Program-made: the position numbers and the translations under genes | In this document: one piece after another, positions 50,744 to 59,716 of the stretch | Position numbering within the stretch: the first letter of the stretch is position 1 | Layout: each line of letters starts with the position of its first letter | Assembly (NCBI RefSeq): GCF_050717545.1 | Contig: NZ_JBOITN010000024.1 | Location: 62,001-126,000, forward strand | DNA from: Clostridium_AD sp050717545 | Lineage (GTDB): Bacteria > Bacillota > Clostridia > Clostridiales > Clostridiaceae | Direction of reading: 5' to 3' | DNA length: 64,000 nt | Notes under the pieces: model-generated | Told to the model about the DNA's origin: nothing | Database searches by the model: none | The model's input: only the letters and a program-made list of their open reading frames with translations

Positions 50744-51781
50744 TTATAAAAGTTTCCCAGAGCTAATAGTCTCAAGCATTGCCTCAATATTCTCAAGAGG
50801 AGTATCAGAAAGTATTCCATTTCCGGCAGCAAGAAGCAACCCACCTTCTTTTTTGTATAGAGTGTCAATAAGCTGCGTAACACCTGCCTTTACTTCTTGA
50901 ACTGTTCCTTCAGGTAGTAAGTGCTGAACGTCTACTCCTGCAAGAAATGTTATTTTATCACCAAAATTAGCAACTGTTTCTGCCTCATCCATGCAACCCT
51001 TTTGTATAGGATGGAATACATCTAATCCAGCCTCTATTAAATAATGCATTATCTTAGTATTATCACCACAAGAATGAAGAAAAACATGCATACGCTTCTC
51101 GTGAACATATTCAATAAACTCTTTATAAAAAGGAAAATATAATTCTTCAAATATTGCTGGAGACATCATAAGATTTGTTTGGTGTCCTAAATCATCAGAA
51201 GTGAATATACCATCAAAACCTAACTCAGCAAAACGGTCTATTATTACTTTATAAAAATCAAGCAAGTGTCTGCAGATTAGTTTTAGGCCATCCATATCAT
51301 CATAATAGTCCATCATTAGGTTTTCCATACCTCTTATTGACCATAAACGTTCATGAAACAATTTCCAAAAACAACCTAATTTGTACCTATTTCCTGCGGA
51401 CTCAATCTCATTTTTTACATTATCAAAAGAGGTGTGTTCATTGGGATTAGGTAAATCCTTAAGAAAAATGTCTAGCTCTGACCAATCTGAGAGAAGTTCA
51501 GTTACTTCACCTATGCTGTGTTTTGCTACGCCAGTATAATCTTCCTTATAGCCCCATCTATATGATGGGGTATTTGTTGTAGACTTTGATTCTCCTGGAG
51601 CATTGTAGAAAACCCTGAAAATATCATCTGGATATTTTGATGCCATCTCATTTAATTTGTCACCATACTTATCCTCGAGTCCATTGCCCCACCATTTATG
51701 AAAAACTAAAGGGATTTTAGTTCCTCCTTTTCGTTCAATAGCATTTATTACCTCTTGTCTTGAAAGCGATTGTCTTATCAT
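50744..51781 (-). CDS. UroD-superfamily protein lacking the third zinc ligand
   Basis: 345 residues. UroD-like barrel with GFDGIFTSDDLGHQTNLMMS, LHSCGDNTKIMHYLIEAGLD (His236-x-Cys238) and FLAGVDVQHLLPEGT. In corrinoid methyltransferases a Cys follows near SSGC-x-x-P; here the segment is LAAGNGILSDTPLENI, without Cys. So two of three zinc ligands are present. It could use another ligand or have a different role, such as substrate-level demethylation. GAGGATT is its ribosome site. It is divergent from the AraC gene at 51929. Confidence 0.82.
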   Translation of the reverse strand: MIRQSLSRQEVINAIERKGGTKIPLVFHKWWGNGLEDKYGDKLNEMASKYPDDIFRVFYNAPGESKSTTNTPSYRWGYKEDYTGVAKHSIGEVTELLSDWSELDIFLKDLPNPNEHTSFDNVKNEIESAGNRYKLGCFWKLFHERLWSIRGMENLMMDYYDDMDGLKLICRHLLDFYKVIIDRFAELGFDGIFTSDDLGHQTNLMMSPAIFEELYFPFYKEFIEYVHEKRMHVFLHSCGDNTKIMHYLIEAGLDVFHPIQKGCMDEAETVANFGDKITFLAGVDVQHLLPEGTVQEVKAGVTQLIDTLYKKEGGLLLAAGNGILSDTPLENIEAMLETISSGKLL

Positions 51782-51928
51782 TTTATAATCCTCCTCATGT
51801 TTTCAAAATCATAATGTGTATACTTTATATTATATATTGATAAACAACATGTTTCTATACAATATATTATTTAGTTTTTCAAAATCTTATGATAAAATAT
51901 AATTATAGAATTTAGAGAGGTGTAGTGT

Positions 51929-52819
51929 ATGTTTGAAAATATACAAAATGTAAAAATTAAAAATAATCAGATTAATCCTACGTTATTATACGCTTCATTA
52001 TTTAACAAAGGTATGAAAATGTCAAAAGAAAATAAAATAGCAAAAAGATATGTATACGATTATGAAATAGAATTTTTATTAGATAGCAAAGGTTCAATGA
52101 TTATAGAAGATACTATATATCCTATTAGTAAAGGAGACTTAGTTTTTAGAAGACCAGGGCAGCTAGTGAAGGGAGTTATGCCTTATAGCTGCTATTTAAT
52201 ATGTTTTGATATGACGAGTAATTCAGCAAAAACGAGAGAAAGTTATATTTTTGATAAGAATCAACAGTTTCAATTTTATTATTTGAATATGATGCTAGAT
52301 GCTATTCCACCTGTGTTCCATCCGGAATCTAGTGAAAAATACCATCAATTATTTGATTCTGTACTGATAGAATTTATAAATTGTAATGAGTTTTCTTCTG
52401 TGTTATTAAAATCATTAATACTTCAAATAATATTTGAATTTCACAGAGATGTTATAAATCCCATAAGTAGTTTAAAAATTCCTTGCGTAGCACAATACAA
52501 AATGCTTGAAAATGTTATAGAGTATATACAAAATAACATTCAAAACAAATTAAGTCTTAATGAACTATCAGACATAACTAAGCTCAGCCCAAATTATTTT
52601 CACAAAATATTCACTAAGGCTATGGGGACAACTCCAAATGGATATGTTACAAAAATAAGGATTGATAAAGGTAAGGAATTGTTAGTAAGAACTGGTAAAT
52701 CAGTCGCAGACATTGCGGTTCTATGTGGTTTTGAAAATACACCTTATTTTAGTTATTTATTTAAAAAACAAATATTTCTCACGCCTGGAGAGTTCAGAAA
52801 TAAGTATCAATATTTTTAG
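51929..52819 (+). CDS. AraC-family regulator (divergent to UroD gene)
   Basis: 296 residues, start preceded by AGAGAGGTGTAGTG. The N-terminal part is a degenerate cupin (FLLDSKGSMIIEDTIYPISK, KGDLVFRRPGQ). The C-terminal domain has LSLNELSDITKLSPNYFHKI and DIAVLCGFENTPYFSYLFKK. It probably controls the UroD gene at 50744. The frame stays open for 57 codons after its TAG stop (see finding). Confidence 0.9.
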   Translation: MFENIQNVKIKNNQINPTLLYASLFNKGMKMSKENKIAKRYVYDYEIEFLLDSKGSMIIEDTIYPISKGDLVFRRPGQLVKGVMPYSCYLICFDMTSNSAKTRESYIFDKNQQFQFYYLNMMLDAIPPVFHPESSEKYHQLFDSVLIEFINCNEFSSVLLKSLILQIIFEFHRDVINPISSLKIPCVAQYKMLENVIEYIQNNIQNKLSLNELSDITKLSPNYFHKIFTKAMGTTPNGYVTKIRIDKGKELLVRTGKSVADIAVLCGFENTPYFSYLFKKQIFLTPGEFRNKYQYF

Positions 52820-53020
52820 AAAAAGTATATACGTTTTGGCAATACTTACCTTGCTAATTTGGATTGTGATGTAAATGAGTATAAACTTAACAAAATTCAT
52901 CCTAAGAGTTCAAACAAATGTGAGAAATTTTATATTAATAATTCATTGAGTGAATGGAATTGTGCTCTTTTGTTGTCAATTACCTCCTGATGAGCAGTTT
53001 GCAACTTCTATGAAGATGTT

Positions 53021-53047
53021 GCAGCTCCGCAGGAGGTGATTTAATAT
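53021..53047 (+). repeat. Short dispersed repeat, copy C
   Basis: GCAGCTCCGCAGGAG then GTGATTTAATAT; same core as copies at 15671 and 23911. Here it would act as a strong ribosome site before ATG 53046, but that frame has only four codons. Confidence 0.7.
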
Positions 53048-53108
53048 GACTTTCAATTAAGTTACTAACAATATAGTTAAAATAAGAGATGTAATAATTC
53101 AGTTAATT

Positions 53109-53138
53109 TTGCAACATTACGCGAATTAATGTTATAAT
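53109..53138 (+). promoter_or_regulatory. Promoter of the Gld-like ABC operon
   Basis: TTGCAA (53109-53114) and TATAAT (53133-53138) with an 18-base spacer. Confidence 0.6.
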
Positions 53139-53260
53139 TGAAATTGTTTACAAAATGGCCATAAAATAAACTCCAAACTGACATAATTAGGTGATATTAT
53201 GTCAATGGTTGAATAATTTATGTAAAAGCTAGAAAGAAATGTTTAAAGGGGTGAAGAAAA

Positions 53261-54211
53261 TTGATACAAATGGAAAATGTAACAAAACGTTATGGTGATC
53301 AGGTAGCGGTAGATGGACTTAATCTAACAGTGAAAAAAGGTGAAATATTGGGATTTCTAGGACCTAATGGTGCTGGTAAATCAACTGCTATGAATATTCT
53401 CACAGGATATATTTCTGCAACTGATGGCAATGTAAGAATTGATGGTATTGACATACTTGAAAATCCTGAGGCTGCAAAGAAAAAGATAGGATATCTTCCA
53501 GAAATCCCACCATTATATTTGGATATGACTGTTGAAGAGTACCTTAAATTTGTGCATAGAATAAAAAAGGTTAAATCTGGTGCTATTGAGGCAAGTATGA
53601 TAAGAATAATGTCGCTTGTAAAAATATTGGATGTTAGAGGGAGGCTTATAAAAAATCTTTCTAAGGGATATAAACAAAGGGTAGGATTAGCTCAAGCTTT
53701 GGTTGGTGATCCTGAGGTACTTGTTTTAGATGAACCTACAGTAGGCCTGGATCCAAAACAAATTATAGAAATAAGAAATCTAATTCAGAAAATTGGTAAG
53801 ACATGCACTATTATATTAAGTTCTCACATATTATCAGAAGTTAGTGCAATATGCCATAGAGTCATAATAATAAATAAGGGTAAGATTGTAGCATCTGGAA
53901 CTCCAAAGGAATTAGCTAAAAGAGTAAAAATTAGTAATACAGTTTTACTTAGAGTTAAAGGGGCAAAACCGGATGTATATAAAAAAATCAAAGAAATCCA
54001 GGATGTTAAATTAGTCCAAGAGCAAGGCGTTAATGAACCTGGTACAGTAGATTTAATAGTTGAGGCAAAAGATGATATAGATATAAGAGAAACTTTATTT
54101 ATTTCATTAAGTAAGGCTGGGTTTATTATCTTAATGATGAAGAGCAAAGAGATTGATCTTGAGGAAATATTCTTGGATGTTACTACAAACAATAAAGGAG
54201 GGGGAATGTAA
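53261..54211 (+). CDS. ABC-2 transporter ATPase (GldA-like)
   Basis: 316 residues, TTG start with AAAGGGGTGA 6 bases upstream. Walker A GPNGAGKST, signature LSKGYKQR, Walker B VLVLDEPTVGLD, H-loop SSHILSE. The C-terminal 90 residues form an extra regulatory domain. It energises the membrane subunit encoded next (stop and start overlap as TAATG). The four-gene set ATPase-permease-GldG-DUF4340 is a Gld-like ABC system widespread in Firmicutes; its cargo is not known, and it may act on cell surface polymers. Confidence 0.92.
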   Translation: MIQMENVTKRYGDQVAVDGLNLTVKKGEILGFLGPNGAGKSTAMNILTGYISATDGNVRIDGIDILENPEAAKKKIGYLPEIPPLYLDMTVEEYLKFVHRIKKVKSGAIEASMIRIMSLVKILDVRGRLIKNLSKGYKQRVGLAQALVGDPEVLVLDEPTVGLDPKQIIEIRNLIQKIGKTCTIILSSHILSEVSAICHRVIIINKGKIVASGTPKELAKRVKISNTVLLRVKGAKPDVYKKIKEIQDVKLVQEQGVNEPGTVDLIVEAKDDIDIRETLFISLSKAGFIILMMKSKEIDLEEIFLDVTTNNKGGGM

Positions 54212-55074
54212 TGTTAGCTGTATTCTTAAAAGAACTTAGATCATATTTCACTTCAGCTATTGGTTATATTTTTATGGGGACATTTTTACTAATAACAGGA
54301 ATATTTTTTACAATGTATAATTTACTATCAGCAAGTCCAGCATATAATAATACGCTGCAAAGTTTAATTACTATATTTTTGTTTATAATTCCCATTTTAA
54401 CTATGAAGATTATATCTGAAGAAACTAAAACTAAGACAGATCAATTATTATTTACCTCGCCATTAAAAATAAGAGATATTATATTAGGTAAATATTTTGC
54501 TGCTGTATCTATTTTTGCTATATCACTTTTGATAACGGTTTTATATCCACTAATTCTAAGTATGTTTGGAGTTGTTTCGACAGCTGAAATATTTACTGGA
54601 TATATTGGTATATTTCTACTGGGAGCAACTTTAATATCAATAGGATTATTTGTGTCAAGTTTAACAGAAAATCAAGTTACTTCTGCAGTTTTATCTTTTG
54701 GGGTATTACTTTTTATATTCCTAATAGACAGTATACAACAGGCACTACCAAGTACTAGAACTTCTAGCATAATCTTTGCTTTAATTATAGTGGCTATATT
54801 TGCTCTGGTTGTATATTTTTCAACAAAAAACATATATGCAGCAATAATTACAGCAGTAGTAGGAGTAATTATAACTATAGGGATATATATAGCAAAGAAG
54901 GAAGCTTTTGATGGTCTAATTCAAAAGGTTTTCGATTGGTTTTCTTTAATAAAACGTTATAACTTATTTTCACAGGGTGTGTTAAGTCTTAATTCTGTGG
55001 TATATTACTTATCATTTATTGTGGCATTTGTATTTTTAACTATAAGAATGGTCGATAAGAGAAGATGGAGCTAA
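54211..55074 (+). CDS. ABC-2 permease (GldF-like)
   Basis: 287 residues with six membrane helices. The first helix region (FLKELRSYFTSAIGYIFMGT) and the SEETKTKTDQLLFTSPLKIR loop are typical of GldF-type permeases. GGAGGGGG precedes the ATG, which overlaps the ATPase stop. It would pair with that ATPase. The end is 13 bases before the GldG-like gene. Confidence 0.9.
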   Translation: MLAVFLKELRSYFTSAIGYIFMGTFLLITGIFFTMYNLLSASPAYNNTLQSLITIFLFIIPILTMKIISEETKTKTDQLLFTSPLKIRDIILGKYFAAVSIFAISLLITVLYPLILSMFGVVSTAEIFTGYIGIFLLGATLISIGLFVSSLTENQVTSAVLSFGVLLFIFLIDSIQQALPSTRTSSIIFALIIVAIFALVVYFSTKNIYAAIITAVVGVIITIGIYIAKKEAFDGLIQKVFDWFSLIKRYNLFSQGVLSLNSVVYYLSFIVAFVFLTIRMVDKRRWS

Positions 55075-55087
55075 GGGGTGGATGAAT

Positions 55088-56500
55088 ATGAAAAAGTTAG
55101 AAATTAAAAAAGCTTTTAAAAGTAATAAGTTTAAATATGGGGGTTATGCAACACTAATTACAGCTATAGTACTTGTAATATTATTAGTTGCTAACCTAAT
55201 AGTTGATAAAATGGATCTGAAATTCGATATGACAACAAATAAATTATATTCATTATCTGATCAATCATATAAAGTTATGGATAATCTAAGTAAGGATATT
55301 AATATTATTATTTTTGGCAAAGAGGGTAGTGTAGACCAAGGTATTGCGGAAATAATAAATAAGTATCCAGACAAGTCTAAAAAAATAACTATAAAATATA
55401 TAGATCCAACAACTAATCCTCAAGTTGCAAAAAAATATAGTAGTACTGAAAATGTAATTGCTAGTGGAAACATAGTTGTTGAGAGTGGAAGTAAATTTAA
55501 AGTCATTAATGAAAGTGATTTATATAATACAACGCAAGATCAAAATACTGGCAAGACATCTGTGCAATCTCTTGCAGTAGAACAAAAAATCACAGGAGCT
55601 ATAATGTATGTAGTAAGTGATACAAATTCAGTTGTTTATAATTTACAAGGACATAATGAAAAGGCGTTAGCAGGCGAGGTTACGAAGAGCTTAAGCAATC
55701 AGAACTTCATAGTGAAAACGCTTGATTTATTAACAAATGATTGGAAGCCAGCATCTGGAGATATGCTTCTTATTAGTTCTCCATCAGTTGATATATCAAA
55801 GGATGAATTAACTAAGTTAAAAGGTTTCTTTTCAAATGGGGGGCATGGAATATTCTTAATGGATGTGCAGAAAACCAAGTTGCCTAATTTTGATGATCTT
55901 ATGAGTACATTTGGGATTCAAATAGAACAATCTATAATACTCGAAGGAGATTCAGAGAAGTTCTATCAAGCACCAGTGTATCTTATCCCCACAATGAATA
56001 GTCATGCTATTGTAGATCCTTTGACATCTGCAGGTCTACCTATTCTTTTCCCAGCAGGACAACCAATTAAGCAATTAGCTGTTAAGAAGGCTTCACTCAA
56101 AATTGAACCCTTACTTACGACGTCCGATAAGGCATGGGGAAAGAAAGATGTAAATAGCACAACTACTGAGAAAGAGGCTGGAGATTTAGATGGTCCTTTT
56201 GATGTTGCAGTTGCTATAACAGATACGCAAGGAGAAAGTTCTGCTAAAATTGTTGTTTTTTCATCATCAGGTTTTGTTAATGTAGCAGGTGGTGGTAACA
56301 TGGACCTATTTATGAATAGTATGAATTGGGTACAGGATCTTAAGGATAACATCTCTATTACGCCAAAGGATTTAACAACAGAGGCATTAAAGATTACGCA
56401 GGCACAAATACTTGGATTTTCCGCATTAGTTGTAATAGTAATTCCAGGTATAGTCTTAATTGCAGGGGTTGTCATATGGCTTAAGAGGAGACATCTATGA
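55088..56500 (+). CDS. GldG-like ABC auxiliary protein
   Basis: 470 residues from the ATG 6 bases after GGGGTGG (another ATG two codons earlier overlaps). One N-terminal membrane helix (about 18-38), a large extracytoplasmic GldG-type domain (DMTTNKLYSLSDQSYKVMDN; KITGAIMYVVSD; LMDVQKTKLPNFDDLMSTFG) and a C-terminal helix with KRRH. It is thought to partner the permease. Four bases overlap with the next gene (ATGA). Confidence 0.88.
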   Translation: MKKLEIKKAFKSNKFKYGGYATLITAIVLVILLVANLIVDKMDLKFDMTTNKLYSLSDQSYKVMDNLSKDINIIIFGKEGSVDQGIAEIINKYPDKSKKITIKYIDPTTNPQVAKKYSSTENVIASGNIVVESGSKFKVINESDLYNTTQDQNTGKTSVQSLAVEQKITGAIMYVVSDTNSVVYNLQGHNEKALAGEVTKSLSNQNFIVKTLDLLTNDWKPASGDMLLISSPSVDISKDELTKLKGFFSNGGHGIFLMDVQKTKLPNFDDLMSTFGIQIEQSIILEGDSEKFYQAPVYLIPTMNSHAIVDPLTSAGLPILFPAGQPIKQLAVKKASLKIEPLLTTSDKAWGKKDVNSTTTEKEAGDLDGPFDVAVAITDTQGESSAKIVVFSSSGFVNVAGGGNMDLFMNSMNWVQDLKDNISITPKDLTTEALKITQAQILGFSALVVIVIPGIVLIAGVVIWLKRRHL

Positions 56501-57891
56501 AGAAATTTAAGAGTATTATTGCATTAGTTGTTATACTACTCGTTTTATGCGGAACATATTTTTACGTTTCAAAACACCCAAAAACTGCCCAGCAGGATTC
56601 GAGTCCTTCAAGTGATGTGGCAGCTAGCGTAGAAGTTTGGGAGTTAGATAGTGCTAAGGTTTCAAAAGTAATTATTACCGGCGATGGTTCAGACAATACA
56701 TTTGTTAAAAATGCGAAAGAATGGGCTATTGAAAATTATGATTATAAGCTTAACCAAACTGCTATTACTGGTGTTACAGATCCATTAATAACTTTGTCTG
56801 GAACACTGGTAGAAAAGGATGCTAAGGACATGGGAAAGTATGGTCTTGACAATCCCATTATAAATGTAGTAATAAATGGGGAAGGAATAGATAAAACCCT
56901 ATTGATTGGAGATAAAACTTCAGATGAAGCTAATTATTATGTAAGTGAAAAAACAAGTAAAAGCGTATATTTTATATCAGCTAGCACTGTAGAAGGTCTT
57001 AATTTAAAGCAGTCGGCATATAGAGATAACACTATTACTGCAATAGATGCAGCCACACTTTCTTATATGAAAATTGTGCAAGCTGGAAGTTCACCAGTTG
57101 TGATTACAAAAAGCACAAATCAAAGTGCGGACGAAATCCAATACAATATAAATACTTGGATGCTTACAGGGGCGTATAGTTCGCCACAAGGTCTAGATTC
57201 AGAGAAAATTGCTACGCTGACAGCTGCCATTCCGAATTTAATAGTTAGTGATATAGCTGAAGATAATCCAAAGGACTTAAGTAGATATGGATTTAATAAG
57301 CCGGTTATGGATCTAACGTATAAGGATAGTAAAAATACGTTACACCTCTTAATAGGTAAAAATAAAGATGAGAGTAGTGTATATTTTAAAGTAGATGGAA
57401 TTAATACAGTATATATAATGGATAAGACTGTAACTGATACTTTTAAAATTAAGCCTTTTGATGTAATCTCTAAATTTGCATACATTGTAAATATAGATTA
57501 TGTTGATAAAATAGTTGTAGATGCAAATGGAAAAAAAGACACCGTTATGCTTTCTAGAACTTCTGCTAAAGCTGAAAAATCCGGAGATCCTGATGTTGTA
57601 ACTACAACATCTAAAGTAAACGGTAAGAGCATAGAAATTGATAAGTTTAAAACTGAGTATCAAGAAATAATAGGACTTACAGTGGATTCGCAGAATGATA
57701 AAAAATTAGAAGATAAACCAAAAATAAGTATTACTTATAGTCTTAATAAGGGAAGCAAAAAAGAAGAAGTTGTTAATTTTGTACCTTATAATGATCAGTT
57801 TTATGCAGTATTTAGGAATGGAAAATCTGATTTTGTAATTACAAAAGATAAAGTTAATAAAATGGTAACTAGTTTAAAGAATTTAAAATAA
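56497..57891 (+). CDS. DUF4340-domain membrane-anchored protein
   Basis: 464 residues: an N-terminal membrane anchor (residues 5-24) and an extracytoplasmic region containing two DUF4340-like repeats, each with a DLSRYG/DMGKYGLDNP motif followed by a LLIGDKT or LLIGKNK strand. Such proteins are always found next to GldG-like genes. The start overlaps the previous stop. Role unknown; a surface subunit of the Gld-like complex is likely. Confidence 0.88.
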   Translation: MKKFKSIIALVVILLVLCGTYFYVSKHPKTAQQDSSPSSDVAASVEVWELDSAKVSKVIITGDGSDNTFVKNAKEWAIENYDYKLNQTAITGVTDPLITLSGTLVEKDAKDMGKYGLDNPIINVVINGEGIDKTLLIGDKTSDEANYYVSEKTSKSVYFISASTVEGLNLKQSAYRDNTITAIDAATLSYMKIVQAGSSPVVITKSTNQSADEIQYNINTWMLTGAYSSPQGLDSEKIATLTAAIPNLIVSDIAEDNPKDLSRYGFNKPVMDLTYKDSKNTLHLLIGKNKDESSVYFKVDGINTVYIMDKTVTDTFKIKPFDVISKFAYIVNIDYVDKIVVDANGKKDTVMLSRTSAKAEKSGDPDVVTTTSKVNGKSIEIDKFKTEYQEIIGLTVDSQNDKKLEDKPKISITYSLNKGSKKEEVVNFVPYNDQFYAVFRNGKSDFVITKDKVNKMVTSLKNLK

Positions 57892-57944
57892 AATATTAAA
57901 AGACTATACAGTAAAATTAACGGGTTCCATTTTGAAGTTCTTTT
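57891..57944 (+). repeat. Inverted duplicate, left copy
   Basis: About 54 bases starting AAATATTAAAAGACTATACA and including AACGGGTTCCATTTTGAAGT, repeated in opposite orientation at 62551-62606 with small differences. It begins at the stop codon of the DUF4340 gene. Confidence 0.8.
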
Positions 57945-57969
57945 GATTAATTATCAGACATTTTAGCAT

Positions 57970-58003
57970 AAAAAAACTCTATGATTTTGTCATAGAGTTT
58001 TTT
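57970..58003 (+). terminator. Terminator of the Gld-like operon
   Basis: AAAAAACTCTATGA pairs with TCATAGAGTTTTTT around TTTTG. Confidence 0.9.
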
Positions 58004-58066
58004 GTTGATGTAACTGCATTAACAAGTAGTTTTAATAAATAATACAATATTTTATCATATGTTTTA

Positions 58067-58185
58067 GCACATAGAATCACACTGTTAATAAATTTATTAA
58101 CAGTGTGATTCTATGTGCGATTATTAATGCTAAATTCAGTGATAAATTAAATGATAATTTAGCATATTATCTATTTTAGATAATA
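58067..58185. repeat. Three consecutive palindromes
   Basis: First, 58067-58118: GCACATAGAATCACACTGTT plus AATAAA followed by the exact complement (52 bp, perfect). Second, TGCTAAATT...AATTTAGCA within 58127-58163. Third, ATATTATCTA-TTT-TAGATAATAT to 58185. None has a strong T-run. Confidence 0.7.
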
Positions 58186-58437
58186 TGATTATATTAAGTA
58201 TGTGATTAATAATTTGCAAAAAAATAAAGGAGGGAAAATCATTCTTACTTTATTTTACAATATTATAATGTTGCGTTATATATGAATATTGTTCATTAAA
58301 TTACTGTATTAGATTACTTTTTACAAAGCAATAATCCATGATTATTCCATTCCTAAAATACTTTTTTCTCTACAACTACTCAAACTATAGTGTAGCCACG
58401 CTGCATATAAGTGATAGTAACTATAATTATAGAAACG

Positions 58438-58475
58438 AAAAAGCAGTTTAGATAAAAATCTAGACTGCTTTTTTT
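58438..58475. terminator. Bidirectional terminator
   Basis: AGCAGTTTAGAT pairs with ATCTAGACTGCT around AAAA, with A- and T-runs; it serves the minus-strand gene beginning at 58917. Confidence 0.85.
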
Positions 58476-58491
58476 ACAACTAACAATTTAA

Positions 58492-58917
58492 TTAATTCAT
58501 AGCAACCCAAGTATTTCGACCTACAATACCATCCGGTGTTAAATATATAAGAGATTTTTTCTGAAAATTAATTACAGCAGATTTTGTATTTGCTCCAAAT
58601 ATTCCATCCACGGTACCACAAGGATATCCTCTTTGATTTAACACGGATTGAATCTCTTTAACAGCTGCACCTATATCACCCAGTTGTATAACTCCGCCGT
58701 TTTCTGTAATATAATCAGCACTTGGTCCTCCATTTGGTCCATAATTAAATGAGGGCTGTATAATAGCTGTTGGAACAATAACTGGTGTAGTAGTAGTATA
58801 AGTCGTAGCAATACCTGGTGTTATACTAGTAGAAGTTGCAGCGAAAACTGGTGTTGTAGAAATTACAACAGTGCTCAAGATTCCCAAAGCTATTAACTTC
58901 ATTTTCAAGTTTTTCAT
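58492..58917 (-). CDS. Secreted peptidoglycan-binding domain protein
   Basis: 141 residues. A signal peptide (KMKLIALGILSTVVISTTPV then FAATS) predicts export with cleavage after Ala. A Thr/Pro-rich spacer follows (to about 60), then one PG_binding_1 domain (about 75-141): IQLGDIGAAVKEIQSVLNQR, DGIFGANTKSAVINFQ, TPDGIVGRNTW. It should bind cell wall; there is no hydrolase domain, so it could be a targeting or regulatory wall protein. AGGAAG precedes the ATG. Confidence 0.9.
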   Translation of the reverse strand: MKNLKMKLIALGILSTVVISTTPVFAATSTSITPGIATTYTTTTPVIVPTAIIQPSFNYGPNGGPSADYITENGGVIQLGDIGAAVKEIQSVLNQRGYPCGTVDGIFGANTKSAVINFQKKSLIYLTPDGIVGRNTWVAMN

Positions 58918-59276
58918 TTTTGTTTCTTCCTAAACTTTATTTAATATTCAAATATAGCTAATAACTAAATAAGTTAGTTTAGCTTTTTACTTATTTAATT
59001 GGTATTTAAATACATAATTATACAACTTTTATGTATTATGTTAACATATGCATATTATACCATAAAATAATAAGCTTGTACATATAATTTTAATAATAAA
59101 GCCAAAATATAAAAGTACAAAATCCCAATATATAAACATTTATTTGTACAATTTATTAATATGTAATAATTATTATATTAAAGAATATAGTATAAAAAGA
59201 TATAGTATAAAAAGATATAAATTACAGTCGTAAACTAACATTAATGTGATTGTGCTTGAAGTGGGGTGATATATAA
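58918..59276. other. Intergenic region with tandem repeat before the BlaI-type gene
   Basis: 359 AT-rich bases between divergent genes. ATATAGTATAAAAAG occurs twice in tandem (59185-59199, 59200-59214) with a partial third unit to 59220, about 57 bases before the BlaI-type gene; these may be promoter elements or sites for that regulator. TTACA-GTC-GTAA (around 59222) has the TACA/TGTA-like form of BlaI/MecI sites. Confidence 0.45.
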
Positions 59277-59624
59277 ATGTGCATAATTCCCAAAATATCA
59301 GATGCTGAATGGGAAATAATGAAAATAATATGGGCTAACTCTGAAATTTCTTCATTCAATATTATTAAGGAATTAAAGGATAAATCCAAGTGGAAACCTG
59401 CTACAATTAAAAGTCTCATAAACAGATTGTTGAATAAAAACGCAATTGGGTTTAGTAAATTAGGTTATGAATATTTATATTTTCCTTTGGTTTCAAAAAA
59501 TGATTGTATAAAATCAGAAAGTTACTTATTTGTTAATAGGGTATTCAATGGTTCTATTAAATCTATGCTCATGACTTTTGTTTGTTTAGGGTTAATATCT
59601 GAATCAGACATAAATGAATTATAA
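59277..59624 (+). CDS. BlaI/MecI-family transcriptional regulator
   Basis: 115 residues. The winged-helix region (ISDAEWEIMKIIWANSEISS; WKPATIKSLINRLLNKNAIG) is clearly BlaI/MecI-like. The C-terminal dimerisation/cleavage segment is divergent. Classical members repress beta-lactamase or copper genes and are inactivated by a BlaR1 protease, which is absent here. The next gene, 92 bases on, is a SpoIIP-like hydrolase. GGGGTG precedes the ATG. Confidence 0.88.
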   Translation: MCIIPKISDAEWEIMKIIWANSEISSFNIIKELKDKSKWKPATIKSLINRLLNKNAIGFSKLGYEYLYFPLVSKNDCIKSESYLFVNRVFNGSIKSMLMTFVCLGLISESDINEL

Positions 59625-59716
59625 GTGGTTTTAATATCAATTATATAAAATGCACCGCACCAACAAACTATAGGAAATCCGAGTAAATTAAATGAAAATA
59701 TAGTAGGGAGATAAAT

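Larger units (their letters stand above)
52820..53260. other. Intergenic region with repeat C, promoter and inverted repeat
   Basis: 441 bases. It contains an open stretch in the regulator's frame (52820-52990), repeat copy C (53021-53047), a promoter (53109-53138) and an inverted repeat TGACATAAT/ATTATGTCA (53179-53187/53196-53204), which could be an operator for the ABC operon downstream. Confidence 0.55.
57892..58491. other. 600-bp intergenic region packed with hairpins
   Basis: No supported gene. From left to right: inverted duplicate, terminator (57970-58003), a 52-bp palindrome (58067-58118), two more hairpins (58127-58185), an isolated strong ribosome-site-like AAAGGAGGGAAAA near 58226 with no good start behind it, and the terminator at 58438-58475. 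Confidence 0.6.

Noticed and set aside
53046..53060. Micro-frame after the strong ribosome-site-like repeat copy C
   Set aside because: Only four codons; the repeat, not the frame, is the notable feature.
59185..59220. CRISPR-like array
   Set aside because: Only 2.4 directly adjacent 15-bp units without spacers. No CRISPR array or cas gene was found anywhere in the window.
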